A stretch of 64,000 bases of DNA from JAZKHE01 sp040385525 (GCA_040385525.1 JAZKHE010000002.1:1-64000); one strand, 5' to 3'. Shown: positions 36,350 through 45,797, counted from the stretch's first letter. The notes: generated by a model from the sequence alone, not told the origin. Numbers and translations: made by a program.

Positions 36350-36619
36350 TTACAAAGAATATTTCTCGCTTAAAAAGTCTTCGAAAGAAACTAACTGTGC
36401 GGTAATACGCAACTGAGAAAAACGCTGGTGATATGCTTTTTCATCTTTTATTTTAGATAATTCCGCTATTCTGTATTTATCAAAATTGTGTAAAGCACGC
36501 AACTCTTTTTCGTTAAGTTGTGCACCTTCTAACTCTTTTTCACGTAAGTCGTTAATACTCACAAAGTTGAGGTAACGAGAGGTAGAAACAGGTTTTTGAT
36601 CTTTATTTTCTTGTGTCAT
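36350..36619 (-). CDS. Small conserved-looking cytosolic protein of unknown function
   Basis: 89 residues, highly charged and probably all helical, with no signal peptide or membrane segment. A central ELRALHNFDKYRIAELSKI stretch might form a coiled coil. No family was recognised. A good -7 box (36627-36634) lies 7 bases before the start, supporting that this is a real, separately transcribed gene. It faces the terminator at 36305-36337. Confidence 0.65.
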   Translation of the reverse strand: MTQENKDQKPVSTSRYLNFVSINDLREKELEGAQLNEKELRALHNFDKYRIAELSKIKDEKAYHQRFSQLRITAQLVSFEDFLSEKYSL

Positions 36620-36626
36620 TGCGGTG

Positions 36627-36634
36627 CAAAAATA
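36627..36634 (-). promoter_or_regulatory. -7 box of the 89-residue gene
   Basis: The minus-strand sequence TATTTTTG matches TAnnTTTG and ends 7 bases upstream of the ATG, implying a nearly leaderless transcript. Confidence 0.5.
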
Positions 36635-36742
36635 ACAGCATTATAATAGCAAATACGTTCTTTTCGACTAAAGGTTACAACAAACATACCAAAAACAAAA
36701 AATTAGGTGTAATAGTAATTGTGTCGTATAATAGCATTAAGT

Positions 36743-37102
36743 TTATTCACGCACTATGCTCGTTCGAACTTTCATAAAAGTGTCGTAATCGTATTCGAGG
36801 ATTGTGAACAAGTAGTTATCGTATTTCCAAGTGTAGGGTGGCTCGCCATCAAAAACTAAATGTTTATTTTCTGCTACATTGTTTTTAATACAAGTAAAAT
36901 CGCAAATTAAAACACTTTCGTTTTTATCGGCGTAGTTTTTATGCGAATGATAATTAAATACCCAACAAAAATTTGCTTCAGTTAAGCAAAAAGTATCTTT
37001 AACAGCAATAGTATAAACAGAATCTATTTGAAACGATTTACGCTGTGCTTTTGCACTTATACAGCATAATAAAATTATGCTTAACAAAACCAACTGTTTC
37101 AT
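36743..37102 (-). CDS. Small secreted protein of unknown function, last gene of the amidohydrolase operon
   Basis: 119 residues with a signal peptide (ends AKAQ, about residue 19) and four cysteines in the mature part region (for example TFCLTEANFCWVF, LICDFTCIK) that could form disulfides. No family was recognised. It starts one base after the DUF5916 gene stop, so it is almost certainly cotranscribed and translationally coupled, and likely acts in the periplasm or outside the cell with the other exported products of the operon. Confidence 0.7.
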   Translation of the reverse strand: MKQLVLLSIILLCCISAKAQRKSFQIDSVYTIAVKDTFCLTEANFCWVFNYHSHKNYADKNESVLICDFTCIKNNVAENKHLVFDGEPPYTWKYDNYLFTILEYDYDTFMKVRTSIVRE

Positions 37103-37103
37103 G

Positions 37104-39542
37104 TTATTTTTTTTTGGGTTTAATGCTTAAATAATCTAACCAATACAAAACTTTTATAGAAAAACTATTGAGCTGGTCGTAAGCAAATGTGCTTTGTAAA
37201 TTAGTTAAATAACTTTCTGCATATTTTTTATCACTCGAAAAAATAGCGTTTTTCCAAACGACATTTATTTCGCTACCCGGCAAAAATACCCAACGGTAAA
37301 CCATATCAATGGTAAATGCGTTAAAGTTGGTGTTGTAAGCCGATTCTCCATCGCTATCTAAACCTGTTAAGTTGTTTTCTACTAAACGCCCGTTACTTTG
37401 TAAATCGTAAAACGAACTATACTGTATTGCCGAACGATAATGACGCATTCTAAAACTCAAGCCCATGCGGTTTGTTAGCGTGTAACTAAAGTTAAGTGTG
37501 TTTACAAAATCTACACGGTTTCTAATTCCAAAAACAATAGCATTGGTGGTTTGAACAGGAGTGCCAAAAGCAACAGCAAAGCCTCTTTCGCCAAAAATAA
37601 AGGACTGATCCCAGTTGTAGTTAATTAATAATTTATCGGTTGCCATTACTCTAATTCCTGCTCTGTAGCTGTAATCTTGCCAGTTGTTGGCTTTTATAAA
37701 AAAGTAATTTCCGCCAACATCAAAGGCAAATTTTTTCTGATAATTGGTAGAAAGCCAACCACCAACGTTTATAAATTTAGGACGTATAAAAAAAGCGCCA
37801 GTCGTTCGCGATTCAAAGTAGTCGTGCCTTTCGGTAGGTGTAACATCTACATTAAACCCAGCCCAATGAAATTTTTTGTTGCTTAAATACGTGTTTGCAC
37901 TAATAAATGTTGAGGTGTAAACATTTGGAAAATAAAGTCGGTTATACGAAAAATCGATACTTGTGTTGATGTGATTTAGTTTCCAAAATGGTTCAAAAAT
38001 ACGGTGACCAAAACTTCCAAACACGCTTCTTTTATTGTTGTTGGCGTTGTATCCTAAATCGTTTGGGTCGTATGTGTTCGATTCTTCAAAGTACGAAGCG
38101 TTATAAATAAAGGTTCCTTTTTGTTTACCCGCTTCTACTCCAAAATTATGGCCAACGCTTGTGTTTGTGGTGTAAATTTTTTGCGACAAGGCTGCGTTTG
38201 TGCTTACATAATAGTTGTTGCTTTTGTTGTTAAATTTTGTGTTTAATCCTGTTACGTTTGCATCGTAAAAATTTCCTTCGCGCCAAACGTTTGTGTTGGT
38301 AAGCGTTACAGAGCTATTGTTTTTTAAATTTTGATCGAGCACAAAAACATTGTAATTAGAAAGCGGAGTTGTTTTTATGGTTCTACTTGTGGCAGAATCT
38401 AAATTAATTGCGGTTGCATATTGTGGAGCGGTTAAACCATTAAATACACCAATTCCCAATCCTTTTTTTGTTCTTCCCGATAGTTTTGTTGCGTTATACA
38501 ACTGAGTGTTTTCGGGTAAATTACTCAGTTGTTCGTTGGGTTGTAGCAGTGTGCTTAAAACACTGTATGGCGCTTGTATGCCAATTCTTCGGCTGTAAAA
38601 CAAGCCAGCTTTATTAAACAATTCTGTTCCTTCAGTAAAAAATTGGCGGTTTTCGTTAAATTGAATTTCGAACGGACTTAAATTTAAAACCTGACTATCA
38701 AACACAACTTGTCCAAAGTCGGGAACAAGTGTCATATCAAGCGTAAACGCTTCGTTAATTCCGTATTTAATGTCCATTCCGCCATTATACGAATACGATA
38801 AATCCTTACCATCAGGATTTGGAAAATGATTAACATAACCCGAAACATAGGGTATAAAAGCCAAGCGAACGGGAGGCTCAATTCCCTTGATTCCCTTTAA
38901 GTTTCCGCATTGCGCCACTCTGTTTTCAAAATCTGGTTTTATTGGGTTCCAATTCGATTCTTCGCGGTATCTACAAATGTGTCTAAAAAAATTAATGCCC
39001 CAATTTTGTTCTTCTTTTTTTGCAAAGCGAATAGCAGAGTAGGGTATTTTCATTTCAAGTTGCCAACCCTTTTCGTTTCTAACAACTGCAGCGTCCCAAA
39101 CCATGTTTAATTCAGGGCTTTCGTCGCCAATATAAATTTTAGAATCGTATAACACACCTGCGCTACTCACGCCAAAAACAAAACCATTTTGGTCGTCGTT
39201 GTAGGTATCTAACGTTACTTGAAAATTATCGATGTTCGGATTAAAATCATCGCGTTGCGAAAGCGTTTTAGAAACATGCTCAGGTGTATCATAACATATC
39301 GCGGATATGTACAAGGCATAATCGTCGTAAATTATTTTTACTTCTGTTTTATGAGACGCTTGTTCTCCTGGTTTGGGGCGAGTTTGCGAGAAGTCTGAGG
39401 CAACAGCTGCAGCGATCCAAATAGCTTCGTTTTGCAAACCATCTAAAATTATTTTTTCGTTACTCTTAGTTGCTTCAATATTTTTTTGAGAATGAGCAGA
39501 GAAACTAAATAAAATAAAAAGGAGAAAAAAAGCTATACGCAC
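37104..39542 (-). CDS. CBM9-like / DUF5916 outer-membrane protein
   Basis: 812 residues. Signal peptide ends near HSQ19. The N-terminal CBM9-like domain spans about 22-210 (KIILDGLQNEAIW at the start, DNFQVTLDTYNDDQNGFVFGVS in the middle). The DUF5916 part follows, starting at YSYNGGMDIKYGI and containing the conserved FNENRQFFTEGTELF and LFYSRRIG. The rest reads as alternating amphipathic strands of an outer-membrane beta-barrel. The substrate is unknown; the CBM9 fold suggests binding of a glycan or related ligand. It lies 9 bp downstream of the short amidohydrolase gene and 1 bp upstream of the small secreted protein gene. Confidence 0.85.
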   Translation of the reverse strand: MRIAFFLLFILFSFSAHSQKNIEATKSNEKIILDGLQNEAIWIAAAVASDFSQTRPKPGEQASHKTEVKIIYDDYALYISAICYDTPEHVSKTLSQRDDFNPNIDNFQVTLDTYNDDQNGFVFGVSSAGVLYDSKIYIGDESPELNMVWDAAVVRNEKGWQLEMKIPYSAIRFAKKEEQNWGINFFRHICRYREESNWNPIKPDFENRVAQCGNLKGIKGIEPPVRLAFIPYVSGYVNHFPNPDGKDLSYSYNGGMDIKYGINEAFTLDMTLVPDFGQVVFDSQVLNLSPFEIQFNENRQFFTEGTELFNKAGLFYSRRIGIQAPYSVLSTLLQPNEQLSNLPENTQLYNATKLSGRTKKGLGIGVFNGLTAPQYATAINLDSATSRTIKTTPLSNYNVFVLDQNLKNNSSVTLTNTNVWREGNFYDANVTGLNTKFNNKSNNYYVSTNAALSQKIYTTNTSVGHNFGVEAGKQKGTFIYNASYFEESNTYDPNDLGYNANNNKRSVFGSFGHRIFEPFWKLNHINTSIDFSYNRLYFPNVYTSTFISANTYLSNKKFHWAGFNVDVTPTERHDYFESRTTGAFFIRPKFINVGGWLSTNYQKKFAFDVGGNYFFIKANNWQDYSYRAGIRVMATDKLLINYNWDQSFIFGERGFAVAFGTPVQTTNAIVFGIRNRVDFVNTLNFSYTLTNRMGLSFRMRHYRSAIQYSSFYDLQSNGRLVENNLTGLDSDGESAYNTNFNAFTIDMVYRWVFLPGSEINVVWKNAIFSSDKKYAESYLTNLQSTFAYDQLNSFSIKVLYWLDYLSIKPKKK

Positions 39543-39551
39543 GGAACGTTA

Positions 39552-40856
39552 TTAGTTGTTTTGTTGTTTGTATTTATCCTGATATTTTTCGTAAAGCTTT
39601 TGTTGAAAGTTTTTTAAATCAACTTTTCTTCCGTCAATAAAAGCAAAAGTAAGTTGGTTTGATTTCATATCTAAAGCATCGCCATTACTAATAAAAAGTG
39701 TTGCCGACTTACCAATTTCTACCGAACCATATTTTTTATCTATGCCTAAAATTTTAGCAGCGTTTAACGAAATGGCAGACACACCTTGCTCGTAAGTCAA
39801 GCCAAATGCTACAGCTGTTCCGGCTAAAAAAGGCAAGTTACGTGCATTCATGGCTTCCATATCACCTTCGTTTTGTAAGCAAAAAAGTATATTTTCTTTT
39901 GCTAATAAATAAGGTAATTTAAATGGTAAATCAATATCATCATCAGCGCGTTCTGGTAAATCGTGTACACGACCAACCATAACCGGAATATTATTTTCTT
40001 TTAAAATAGAAGTGCACAAATACGAATATTTTCCGCCAACCAAAACAATTTTTTTAATTTTTTGCTCTTGCGCAAAACGTACAGCTTCAGTAATTTCTTT
40101 TACTTCGTTAGCTCTGATATATAGATTTTTAGAGCCATTAATTACTGAGCGCATGGCTTCAAAACGAAGGTTTTTTTCCGTGTTTTGGTTAGCGCAATAA
40201 GCAGTCGCTTCTTTAAAAAACAGAGCTAATTCGTCTATTGATTTTTCGTAATTTTTATTTTTTTCAAATTCTTCGGGGCCTTTCATTCCCCATTTTGTTG
40301 GTGTATAAAAACTTGGCCAATTTAAATGTACTCCGTCATCTTCCAATACAACAGCATCTTGCCAATTCCACGCATCTAATTGAACAACAGACGAAGTGCC
40401 AGCAATTGCTCCATAACGAGGTGTAGTTTGTGCCAACAAAACGCCGTTAGTTTTTACTGTTTCAACAATTTTAGATTCGGCATTGTATGCAATAATACTT
40501 CTTACATTAGGATTCATTTCTCCTGTTTCTGCAAAATCGTTGGTAGCTCTTACAGCTTCAATTTCTTGCAAACCAAGAATATTGTTTGGCGCAATAAATC
40601 CAGGATAAATGTGTTGATTAGGAATGTTGATTATCGTGTCGAAATCTTTTTCGTTTATTTTATTTTCGGCAATAGACGAAACGTGAGTAATAATTCCGTT
40701 TTTAAACCCAACAACAGAATTGTCGATTTTTACACCATTACCAACGTGTAATATTCCGCCTTTTAGCAAAATAGATTTGCTTTGTTTTGGTGCAGGATTA
40801 TTTGCTGAAGCACTTGCTACACAAAGCAGAAGGAAATAAAATAAAAATTTATTCAT
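39552..40856 (-). CDS. Exported amidohydrolase-like protein lacking metal ligands
   Basis: 434 residues. Signal peptide ends near ASA18. The fold signatures of the amidohydrolase superfamily are present: the N-terminal beta-sandwich (KGGILHVGNG), the strand NIPNQHIYPGFIAP, and the C-terminal AISLNAAKILGIDKKYGSVEIGKSATLFI. But the metal-binding HxH after PGFI is replaced by APNN. I also see no His at the expected later strands. It is probably a non-catalytic homologue. Its start overlaps the end of the large amidohydrolase gene by 8 bp, suggesting a stoichiometric partner. Confidence 0.8.
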   Translation of the reverse strand: MNKFLFYFLLLCVASASANNPAPKQSKSILLKGGILHVGNGVKIDNSVVGFKNGIITHVSSIAENKINEKDFDTIINIPNQHIYPGFIAPNNILGLQEIEAVRATNDFAETGEMNPNVRSIIAYNAESKIVETVKTNGVLLAQTTPRYGAIAGTSSVVQLDAWNWQDAVVLEDDGVHLNWPSFYTPTKWGMKGPEEFEKNKNYEKSIDELALFFKEATAYCANQNTEKNLRFEAMRSVINGSKNLYIRANEVKEITEAVRFAQEQKIKKIVLVGGKYSYLCTSILKENNIPVMVGRVHDLPERADDDIDLPFKLPYLLAKENILFCLQNEGDMEAMNARNLPFLAGTAVAFGLTYEQGVSAISLNAAKILGIDKKYGSVEIGKSATLFISNGDALDMKSNQLTFAFIDGRKVDLKNFQQKLYEKYQDKYKQQNN

Positions 40857-43833
40857 AGTAATATTCTTCTAAACTATCGCAGTGATAGTGGTATTGTTGT
40901 TTTTTTGAATTTGCTTTTTGTGTTTTTTCACCACCACTTTTTGCATCAATCATTTTTTGAATAATACGTTGTCTTTCGTTGTTGTTTTGTTGTTTGATTG
41001 TTTCTTCTTTTGTTCTGTCGTATAAACAAACACCATCAATAAAAGTTTTTTCTGCTTTAGCATAAACACTTAGTGGATTGTTTGTCCACAAAACAATATC
41101 AGCATCTTTACCCACTTTTATAGAACCCATTTTAGCTTCTAAATGCAATAATTTTGCAGGATTAAGCGTAACTGTTTTTAAAGCTTCTTCTTCTGATAAT
41201 CCGCCATACTTAACTGTTTTAGCCGCTTCTTGATTTAAGCGACGAGCCATTTCAGCATCGTCAGAATTTATTGCGGTAACAACACCTTGCTGCGTTAATA
41301 AAGCTGCGTTATAAGGTATTGCATCCATCACTTCAAATTTATAAGCCCACCAATCAGAGAAAGTAGATGCGCCCACACCATGATTTTTCATTTTATCTGC
41401 CACCTTGTAGCCTTCTAAAATATGGGTAAACGTATTTACTCTAAATTTCATAGAGTCGGCAACGTGCATTAGCATATTAATTTCTGATTGCACATAGGAG
41501 TGACACGTTATAAAACGTTTTTTATTTAAAATTTCAGAAATAGTTTCTAATTCTAAATCTTTTCTAAACGCTGTTTTGTTTTTTAGAGCATTATTTTTTT
41601 GCGATTCGTATTCTTTTGCACGAATAAAAATATCGTAAAAGCTTTGCTCAACACCCATCCTGCTTTGCGGAAAACGAGCACCACCCAACGAGCCAGATTG
41701 TTTTACATTTTCGCCTAAAGCAAATTTTATAAAGCCATCAGCACCTTCAATTTTCATTTTTTCTGGCGTTTGTCCCCAGCGTAATTTTATGATAGCCGAT
41801 TGTCCGCCAACAGGATTTGCAGAGCCGTGTAGTAATTGTGCGACAGTAACTCCGCCCGCTAATTGACGATAAATATTTATGTCTTCTGGATTCACTACAT
41901 CACTAATTGAAACCTCTGCGCTACTTGCTTGTGCCCACTCATTAACTCCGCCGCTAATGGCTATGTGCGAATGTTCGTCTATAATTCCTGCGGTTAAATG
42001 TTTTTCTTTTCCATCAATTATTTCTACACCCGTAGCAGAAATATTTTTGTCAATTTTTGTAATTTTTCCGTTTTGAACAAGTACATCATAATTTTTTAAA
42101 ATCCCTTCTTGTTCATTCGTCCAAACGTTTGTGTTTTTTATAAGGTAATTATTTTTTGTTGGTAAGGTATCAAAACCATAAGCCATATTTGGAAACCAAA
42201 CACTACCCAATTCTTCTTTTTTTGTTGAGTTTGAATCTGGCTTAGCCTCCGTTTTTTTCGATTCAATTAGTTTTGCATTCCAATAGTTTTGTGCTCCGCT
42301 TTCGTTTATTGCAATGCCTTTTAAAACGGAGTCTCCTGGCAAAACTTCGCCCGATAAGCGAATGGTTTTTGAGTCAACAACGTAAGTAAAATTGATTAGT
42401 TTTCTTTCAATAGAAATTGTGCTTTTGTATTTAATGGTGTCTTTGCTAAACGTTGCTTTGGGTTTGCTGCTTTCGCCATCAATAGTCAATACAAGTTTAT
42501 TACTGTCTATAACAAAATCATATTTTCCTCTAATATCAACAGTTTCTGGTTTTTCAATTACAAATTGTTCGCCTTTAATCCAGTTTTCTTCCACATTAAA
42601 TTTAGCCGAACCAAGCTCGTTATTACAAATAATAAAATTTGCCAACATGCCTGGTTTTAAAGCGCCAACAACATTATCTACACCTAATTGTTTAGCCGGA
42701 AAATACGTTAAAGCTTTAAGCGCTTCGCTCACGGGCAAACCACAATCGATTGCTTTTTTAAGTTTAGTTAAAAATGTTTTTTTCTCTTTTAAATCAGCAC
42801 TTGTAATAGAAAACGGAATTTTGTTTAGGTGTAAATAGTAAGGGTTAAATGGCGCGTTTTCCCAATGTTTTAAATCTTCTAACGAAATGTTATGTGCGTC
42901 TAAAGGATCAGAAACATCAAAAGCTTCAGGAAAATTTAATGGAACAATTAAACTAGATTTTGTTTCTGCAATTTCTTTAATAGCCATGTATTCGTCGCCA
43001 GCAGTTTTAAACACGTATGATTTGCCAAATTCTTTTGCAATTTTTACCGCACGCAAAACGTTGTATTTGTCTTTAACTTCAAATAGTTGAGTTAAGTTTT
43101 GCGTTTGATTAAATGCTTCGAGCGAAATGTTTGTTTCTTTTGTTTTATCGTTTTTAGAATACCACTCTGCATCTAAATAAGTTTGTTTTAACAAGGCGAT
43201 AGAACCCATTAAAGAACTCGGGTAGTCTTGTGTTGACGAACCTTTATCGAACGAATAATTTGCGCTAGATTTTGAAGAAACAAAAAGTGTATTTTCTTTT
43301 TCGTTACTTAATAAAACAACAGCACCTGTGCCTCTACAAATCCCGTCTGATGCTTGCGTATGAACCGCGCCAAAACCAAGTTTGCGAAATGTTTCAGCGC
43401 TTGCATTATCTGCAGTAAATAGTTCAGCAGAATTAATTTCTGGTTTAATGGCTTGGTTCCAATTGTAAGCCCCTTTTTTAGTAGATAGAAATTGATTTCT
43501 ATCTTCTCTTTTTCCTTTTTTAACTTCGGGCATTCCATAATTTGTAAAGGCATCAATAAACGAAGGATAAATAATTTTTCCTTTCGATTCAATAATTAAT
43601 GCGTTTTTGGGCGGAGCATTTTTGCTTACAGAAACTACCTTTCCATCTTGCACCAAAAGTGTTGCTCCTTCTATTTTTGTTTGATAATCAACAAAAACAG
43701 TTGCGTTTACAAAGGCGTATAAAATGTGTTTTTCGTTTTTGGGTCCGTTAAACGGGAAAGTTTCTTGAGATTTTACTGATGAAAACAACAAAGTAAAACT
43801 ACAGAATGCGGAAATAAATAAAAATCTATTCAT
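40849..43833 (-). CDS. Exported two-module amidohydrolase (inactive N-terminal module, intact C-terminal module)
   Basis: 994 residues. Signal peptide ends near VKSQ22. The N-terminal module (about 40-430) has the amidohydrolase frame (IIYPSFIDAFTNYG, ALKPGMLANFIICN) but no HxH. A linker of about 100 residues has beta character. The C-terminal module (about 570-960) has GIIDEHSHIA, the lysine segment FIKFALGENVK, CHSY, FTHILEGY and INSDDAE, so all expected metal ligands of an imidazolonepropionase-like hydrolase are present. The tail is odd (HYHCDSLEEYYYE). Relatives hydrolyse cyclic amides or dipeptides; the substrate here is unknown. First gene of the four-gene exported operon. Confidence 0.83.
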   Translation of the reverse strand: MNRFLFISAFCSFTLLFSSVKSQETFPFNGPKNEKHILYAFVNATVFVDYQTKIEGATLLVQDGKVVSVSKNAPPKNALIIESKGKIIYPSFIDAFTNYGMPEVKKGKREDRNQFLSTKKGAYNWNQAIKPEINSAELFTADNASAETFRKLGFGAVHTQASDGICRGTGAVVLLSNEKENTLFVSSKSSANYSFDKGSSTQDYPSSLMGSIALLKQTYLDAEWYSKNDKTKETNISLEAFNQTQNLTQLFEVKDKYNVLRAVKIAKEFGKSYVFKTAGDEYMAIKEIAETKSSLIVPLNFPEAFDVSDPLDAHNISLEDLKHWENAPFNPYYLHLNKIPFSITSADLKEKKTFLTKLKKAIDCGLPVSEALKALTYFPAKQLGVDNVVGALKPGMLANFIICNNELGSAKFNVEENWIKGEQFVIEKPETVDIRGKYDFVIDSNKLVLTIDGESSKPKATFSKDTIKYKSTISIERKLINFTYVVDSKTIRLSGEVLPGDSVLKGIAINESGAQNYWNAKLIESKKTEAKPDSNSTKKEELGSVWFPNMAYGFDTLPTKNNYLIKNTNVWTNEQEGILKNYDVLVQNGKITKIDKNISATGVEIIDGKEKHLTAGIIDEHSHIAISGGVNEWAQASSAEVSISDVVNPEDINIYRQLAGGVTVAQLLHGSANPVGGQSAIIKLRWGQTPEKMKIEGADGFIKFALGENVKQSGSLGGARFPQSRMGVEQSFYDIFIRAKEYESQKNNALKNKTAFRKDLELETISEILNKKRFITCHSYVQSEINMLMHVADSMKFRVNTFTHILEGYKVADKMKNHGVGASTFSDWWAYKFEVMDAIPYNAALLTQQGVVTAINSDDAEMARRLNQEAAKTVKYGGLSEEEALKTVTLNPAKLLHLEAKMGSIKVGKDADIVLWTNNPLSVYAKAEKTFIDGVCLYDRTKEETIKQQNNNERQRIIQKMIDAKSGGEKTQKANSKKQQYHYHCDSLEEYYYE

Positions 43834-43854
43834 TGACTAATTTTGAGCTCTCAA

Positions 43855-43862
43855 CAAATGTA
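43855..43862 (-). promoter_or_regulatory. -7 box of the amidohydrolase operon
   Basis: Minus-strand TACATTTG matches TAnnTTTG and lies 21 bases upstream of the large amidohydrolase start. It is close to the divergent -7 box at 43872-43879. Confidence 0.5.
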
Positions 43863-43871
43863 ATATTTTTT

Positions 43872-43879
43872 TATCTTTG
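43872..43879 (+). promoter_or_regulatory. -7 box of the SirB-cytochrome c gene
   Basis: TATCTTTG matches TAnnTTTG and ends 28 bases before the ATG at 43908. The two divergent -7 boxes in this 74-bp gap are only 9 bases apart, so the promoters must overlap face to face. Confidence 0.5.
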
Positions 43880-43907
43880 ATGGTAATATTACAAATCTAA
43901 AGAATCA

Positions 43908-44543
43908 ATGGAATTTTCTACTTTAAAATTAATACACATTATTTCTACAGTACTATTTTTAGTTTTGTATTTGTTAAAAACAATATTGCTTCTTGCCAAT
44001 AAAACCGAAGGTTTAAAAACGGTTACTAAAATTGCGAAAGTGCCCGAAATGATTATTAGCACCGTGTTTTTAGTTACTGGTATTTGGATGTTTGTAGAAG
44101 TTGGAGCCATTAAAACACTTCAAATAATTAAATTAATTGCTGTTGTTGCTTCAATTCCTTTAGCTATTGTGGCCTTTAAAAAAGGAAACAAAGCGTTAGC
44201 AATAGTAGCTTTTTTATTAATTGTAATGAGTTATGGCTTAGCAGAAATGGCTAAGAAGAAACCGTATCCAAGCAAGTCGGTTGAGACTGAAACTGTTGGT
44301 GCAGAAGCAAATCCTATAGACTTTGGTGGCGCTGTTTACAAAGCAAATTGCACAATGTGTCATGGCGAAGATGGAAAAAAAGGTTTAGCGGGAGCTATTG
44401 ATTTATCAACTTCTCAATTAGATAAAACAGGAATTATTGCTGTAGTAAACAATGGAAGAGGAAGTATGGCGGGCTACAAAAGCACATTAGGAGAAAAAGA
44501 AGTTGATGCGGTTGCAGAGTACATTTTAACACTTAGAAAATAA
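43908..44543 (+). CDS. SirB-like membrane domain fused to a class I cytochrome c domain
   Basis: 211 residues. Four membrane segments (about 6-28, 47-65, 73-90, 95-112) resemble SirB-family proteins. A linker of about 25 residues follows, then a periplasmic cytochrome c domain with the haem-binding C148-T-M-C151-H152 and a likely axial Met (GRGSMAGY, Met187). It is predicted to be an inner-membrane-anchored electron carrier. No oxidase genes are adjacent, so the redox partner is unknown. The gene stands alone between the amidohydrolase operon and hflX, with its own promoter and terminator. Confidence 0.82.
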   Translation: MEFSTLKLIHIISTVLFLVLYLLKTILLLANKTEGLKTVTKIAKVPEMIISTVFLVTGIWMFVEVGAIKTLQIIKLIAVVASIPLAIVAFKKGNKALAIVAFLLIVMSYGLAEMAKKKPYPSKSVETETVGAEANPIDFGGAVYKANCTMCHGEDGKKGLAGAIDLSTSQLDKTGIIAVVNNGRGSMAGYKSTLGEKEVDAVAEYILTLRK

Positions 44544-44560
44544 ATAAATATAATAGTCGT

Positions 44561-44589
44561 AAAACCCGACAAATACTTGTCGGGTTTTT
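44561..44589 (+). terminator. Terminator of the SirB-cytochrome c gene
   Basis: AAAACCCGACAA (44561-44572) pairs perfectly with TTGTCGGGTTTT (44577-44588) around ATAC and is followed by one more T. The hflX start codon is only 12 bases further, so hflX must be transcribed either by readthrough or from a promoter overlapping this hairpin. Confidence 0.88.
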
Positions 44590-44600
44590 GTATTTTAACC

Positions 44601-45797
44601 ATGGTTGATAAAAATAGTACAGAAGAAAAATACGTTGAAAAAGTAGTTTTGGTGGGTATTGTTACTCAAAAGCAAAGCGAAGAAAAATTAAGTGAATATC
44701 TTGATGAGTTAACTTTTTTAGTGGAAACAGCGGGCGCAGGCGCAGTTCGTAGATTTTCTCAAAAAATGGATAAGCCAGAACCTCGTACTTTTTTAGGATC
44801 TGGAAAAATTAAGGAAATTGCGCAATACGTTAAAGATTACGAAATACCTATGGTTGTTTTTGACGACGAATTAACTCCGTCACAACAGCGTAATATAGAA
44901 GAAGAATTAAAGTGTAAAGTACTCGACAGAACAGCGTTAATTTTAGCCATTTTTGCTCAGCGCGCTCAAACTGCTCATGCTAAAACTCAAGTAGACTTAG
45001 CTCAAAATCAATATTTACTGCCACGTTTAGCAAAAATGTGGAGTCATCTCGATCGTCAAAAAGGAGGTATTGGTTTAAAAGGAACGGGTGAAAAAGAGAT
45101 TGAAACCGATAGACGAATAGTGCGCGATAAAATTGCTTTGCTAAAAGAGCGTTTAAAAGAAATTGACAAACAAATGGCAACGCAACGTAAAAACAGAGCC
45201 GAGTTAATTCGCGTTGCTTTGGTTGGTTATACTAACGTTGGAAAATCAACTATAATGAACATGTTGAGCAAATCGGAAGTGTTTGCCGAAAATAAATTGT
45301 TTGCAACATTAGATACAACTGTTCGCAAAGTAGTGATAGATAATTTACCCTTTTTACTTTCGGATACTGTAGGGTTTATTCGTAAACTGCCCACGCATTT
45401 GGTAGAGTCGTTTAAGTCTACATTAGATGAGTTGCGCGAAGCCGATATTATAGTACACGTTGTTGATATTTCTCACCCATCGTTTGAAGACCACATTAGA
45501 GTGGTTAACGAAACGCTTGCTAATATTAAAGCCGCAGATAAAAAAACGATTTTAGTTTTTAATAAAGTAGATGCGTTTACTTTCGTAAAAAAAGATGAGG
45601 ACGATTTGAGTCCGATAAAGCGAGAAAACATGAGTTTGCCGGAGTTAAAAAGAACTTGGATGAACACATTAAATAGTCCTGTAGTTTTTATTTCGGCAAC
45701 AGAAAAACAAAATATAGAAGAGTTAAAACAAACACTGTACAATGTTGTAAAAGAAATGCACGGTATACGTTACCCTTACAATAACTTTTTGTATTAA
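44601..45797 (+). CDS. hflX: GTPase HflX
   Basis: Ribosome-associated GTPase that can split stalled or heat-damaged 70S ribosomes. 398 residues from ATG 44601; a longer non-ATG start at 44577 lies inside the terminator hairpin and is rejected. The N-terminal HflX domain has AGAGAVRRFSQKMDKPEPRTFLGSGK-type sequence (about 45-68). A helical hairpin ends near 200, and the G domain has GYTNVGKST (G1, 209-217), DTVGFIRKLP (G3), NKVD (G4) and SATE (G5). Its 3' end overlaps the convergent small membrane gene by 4 bp. Confidence 0.95.
   Translation: MVDKNSTEEKYVEKVVLVGIVTQKQSEEKLSEYLDELTFLVETAGAGAVRRFSQKMDKPEPRTFLGSGKIKEIAQYVKDYEIPMVVFDDELTPSQQRNIEEELKCKVLDRTALILAIFAQRAQTAHAKTQVDLAQNQYLLPRLAKMWSHLDRQKGGIGLKGTGEKEIETDRRIVRDKIALLKERLKEIDKQMATQRKNRAELIRVALVGYTNVGKSTIMNMLSKSEVFAENKLFATLDTTVRKVVIDNLPFLLSDTVGFIRKLPTHLVESFKSTLDELREADIIVHVVDISHPSFEDHIRVVNETLANIKAADKKTILVFNKVDAFTFVKKDEDDLSPIKRENMSLPELKRTWMNTLNSPVVFISATEKQNIEELKQTLYNVVKEMHGIRYPYNNFLY

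Noticed and set aside
42392..42838. 148-residue + strand frame inside the large amidohydrolase gene
   Set aside because: It is antisense to a clear two-module protein with intact motifs; it has low-complexity Leu/Ser-rich composition and no own promoter.
44577..44600. Earlier non-ATG start for hflX adding eight residues
   Set aside because: It lies within the right arm of the preceding gene's terminator. The ATG at 44601 gives a normal N-terminus.
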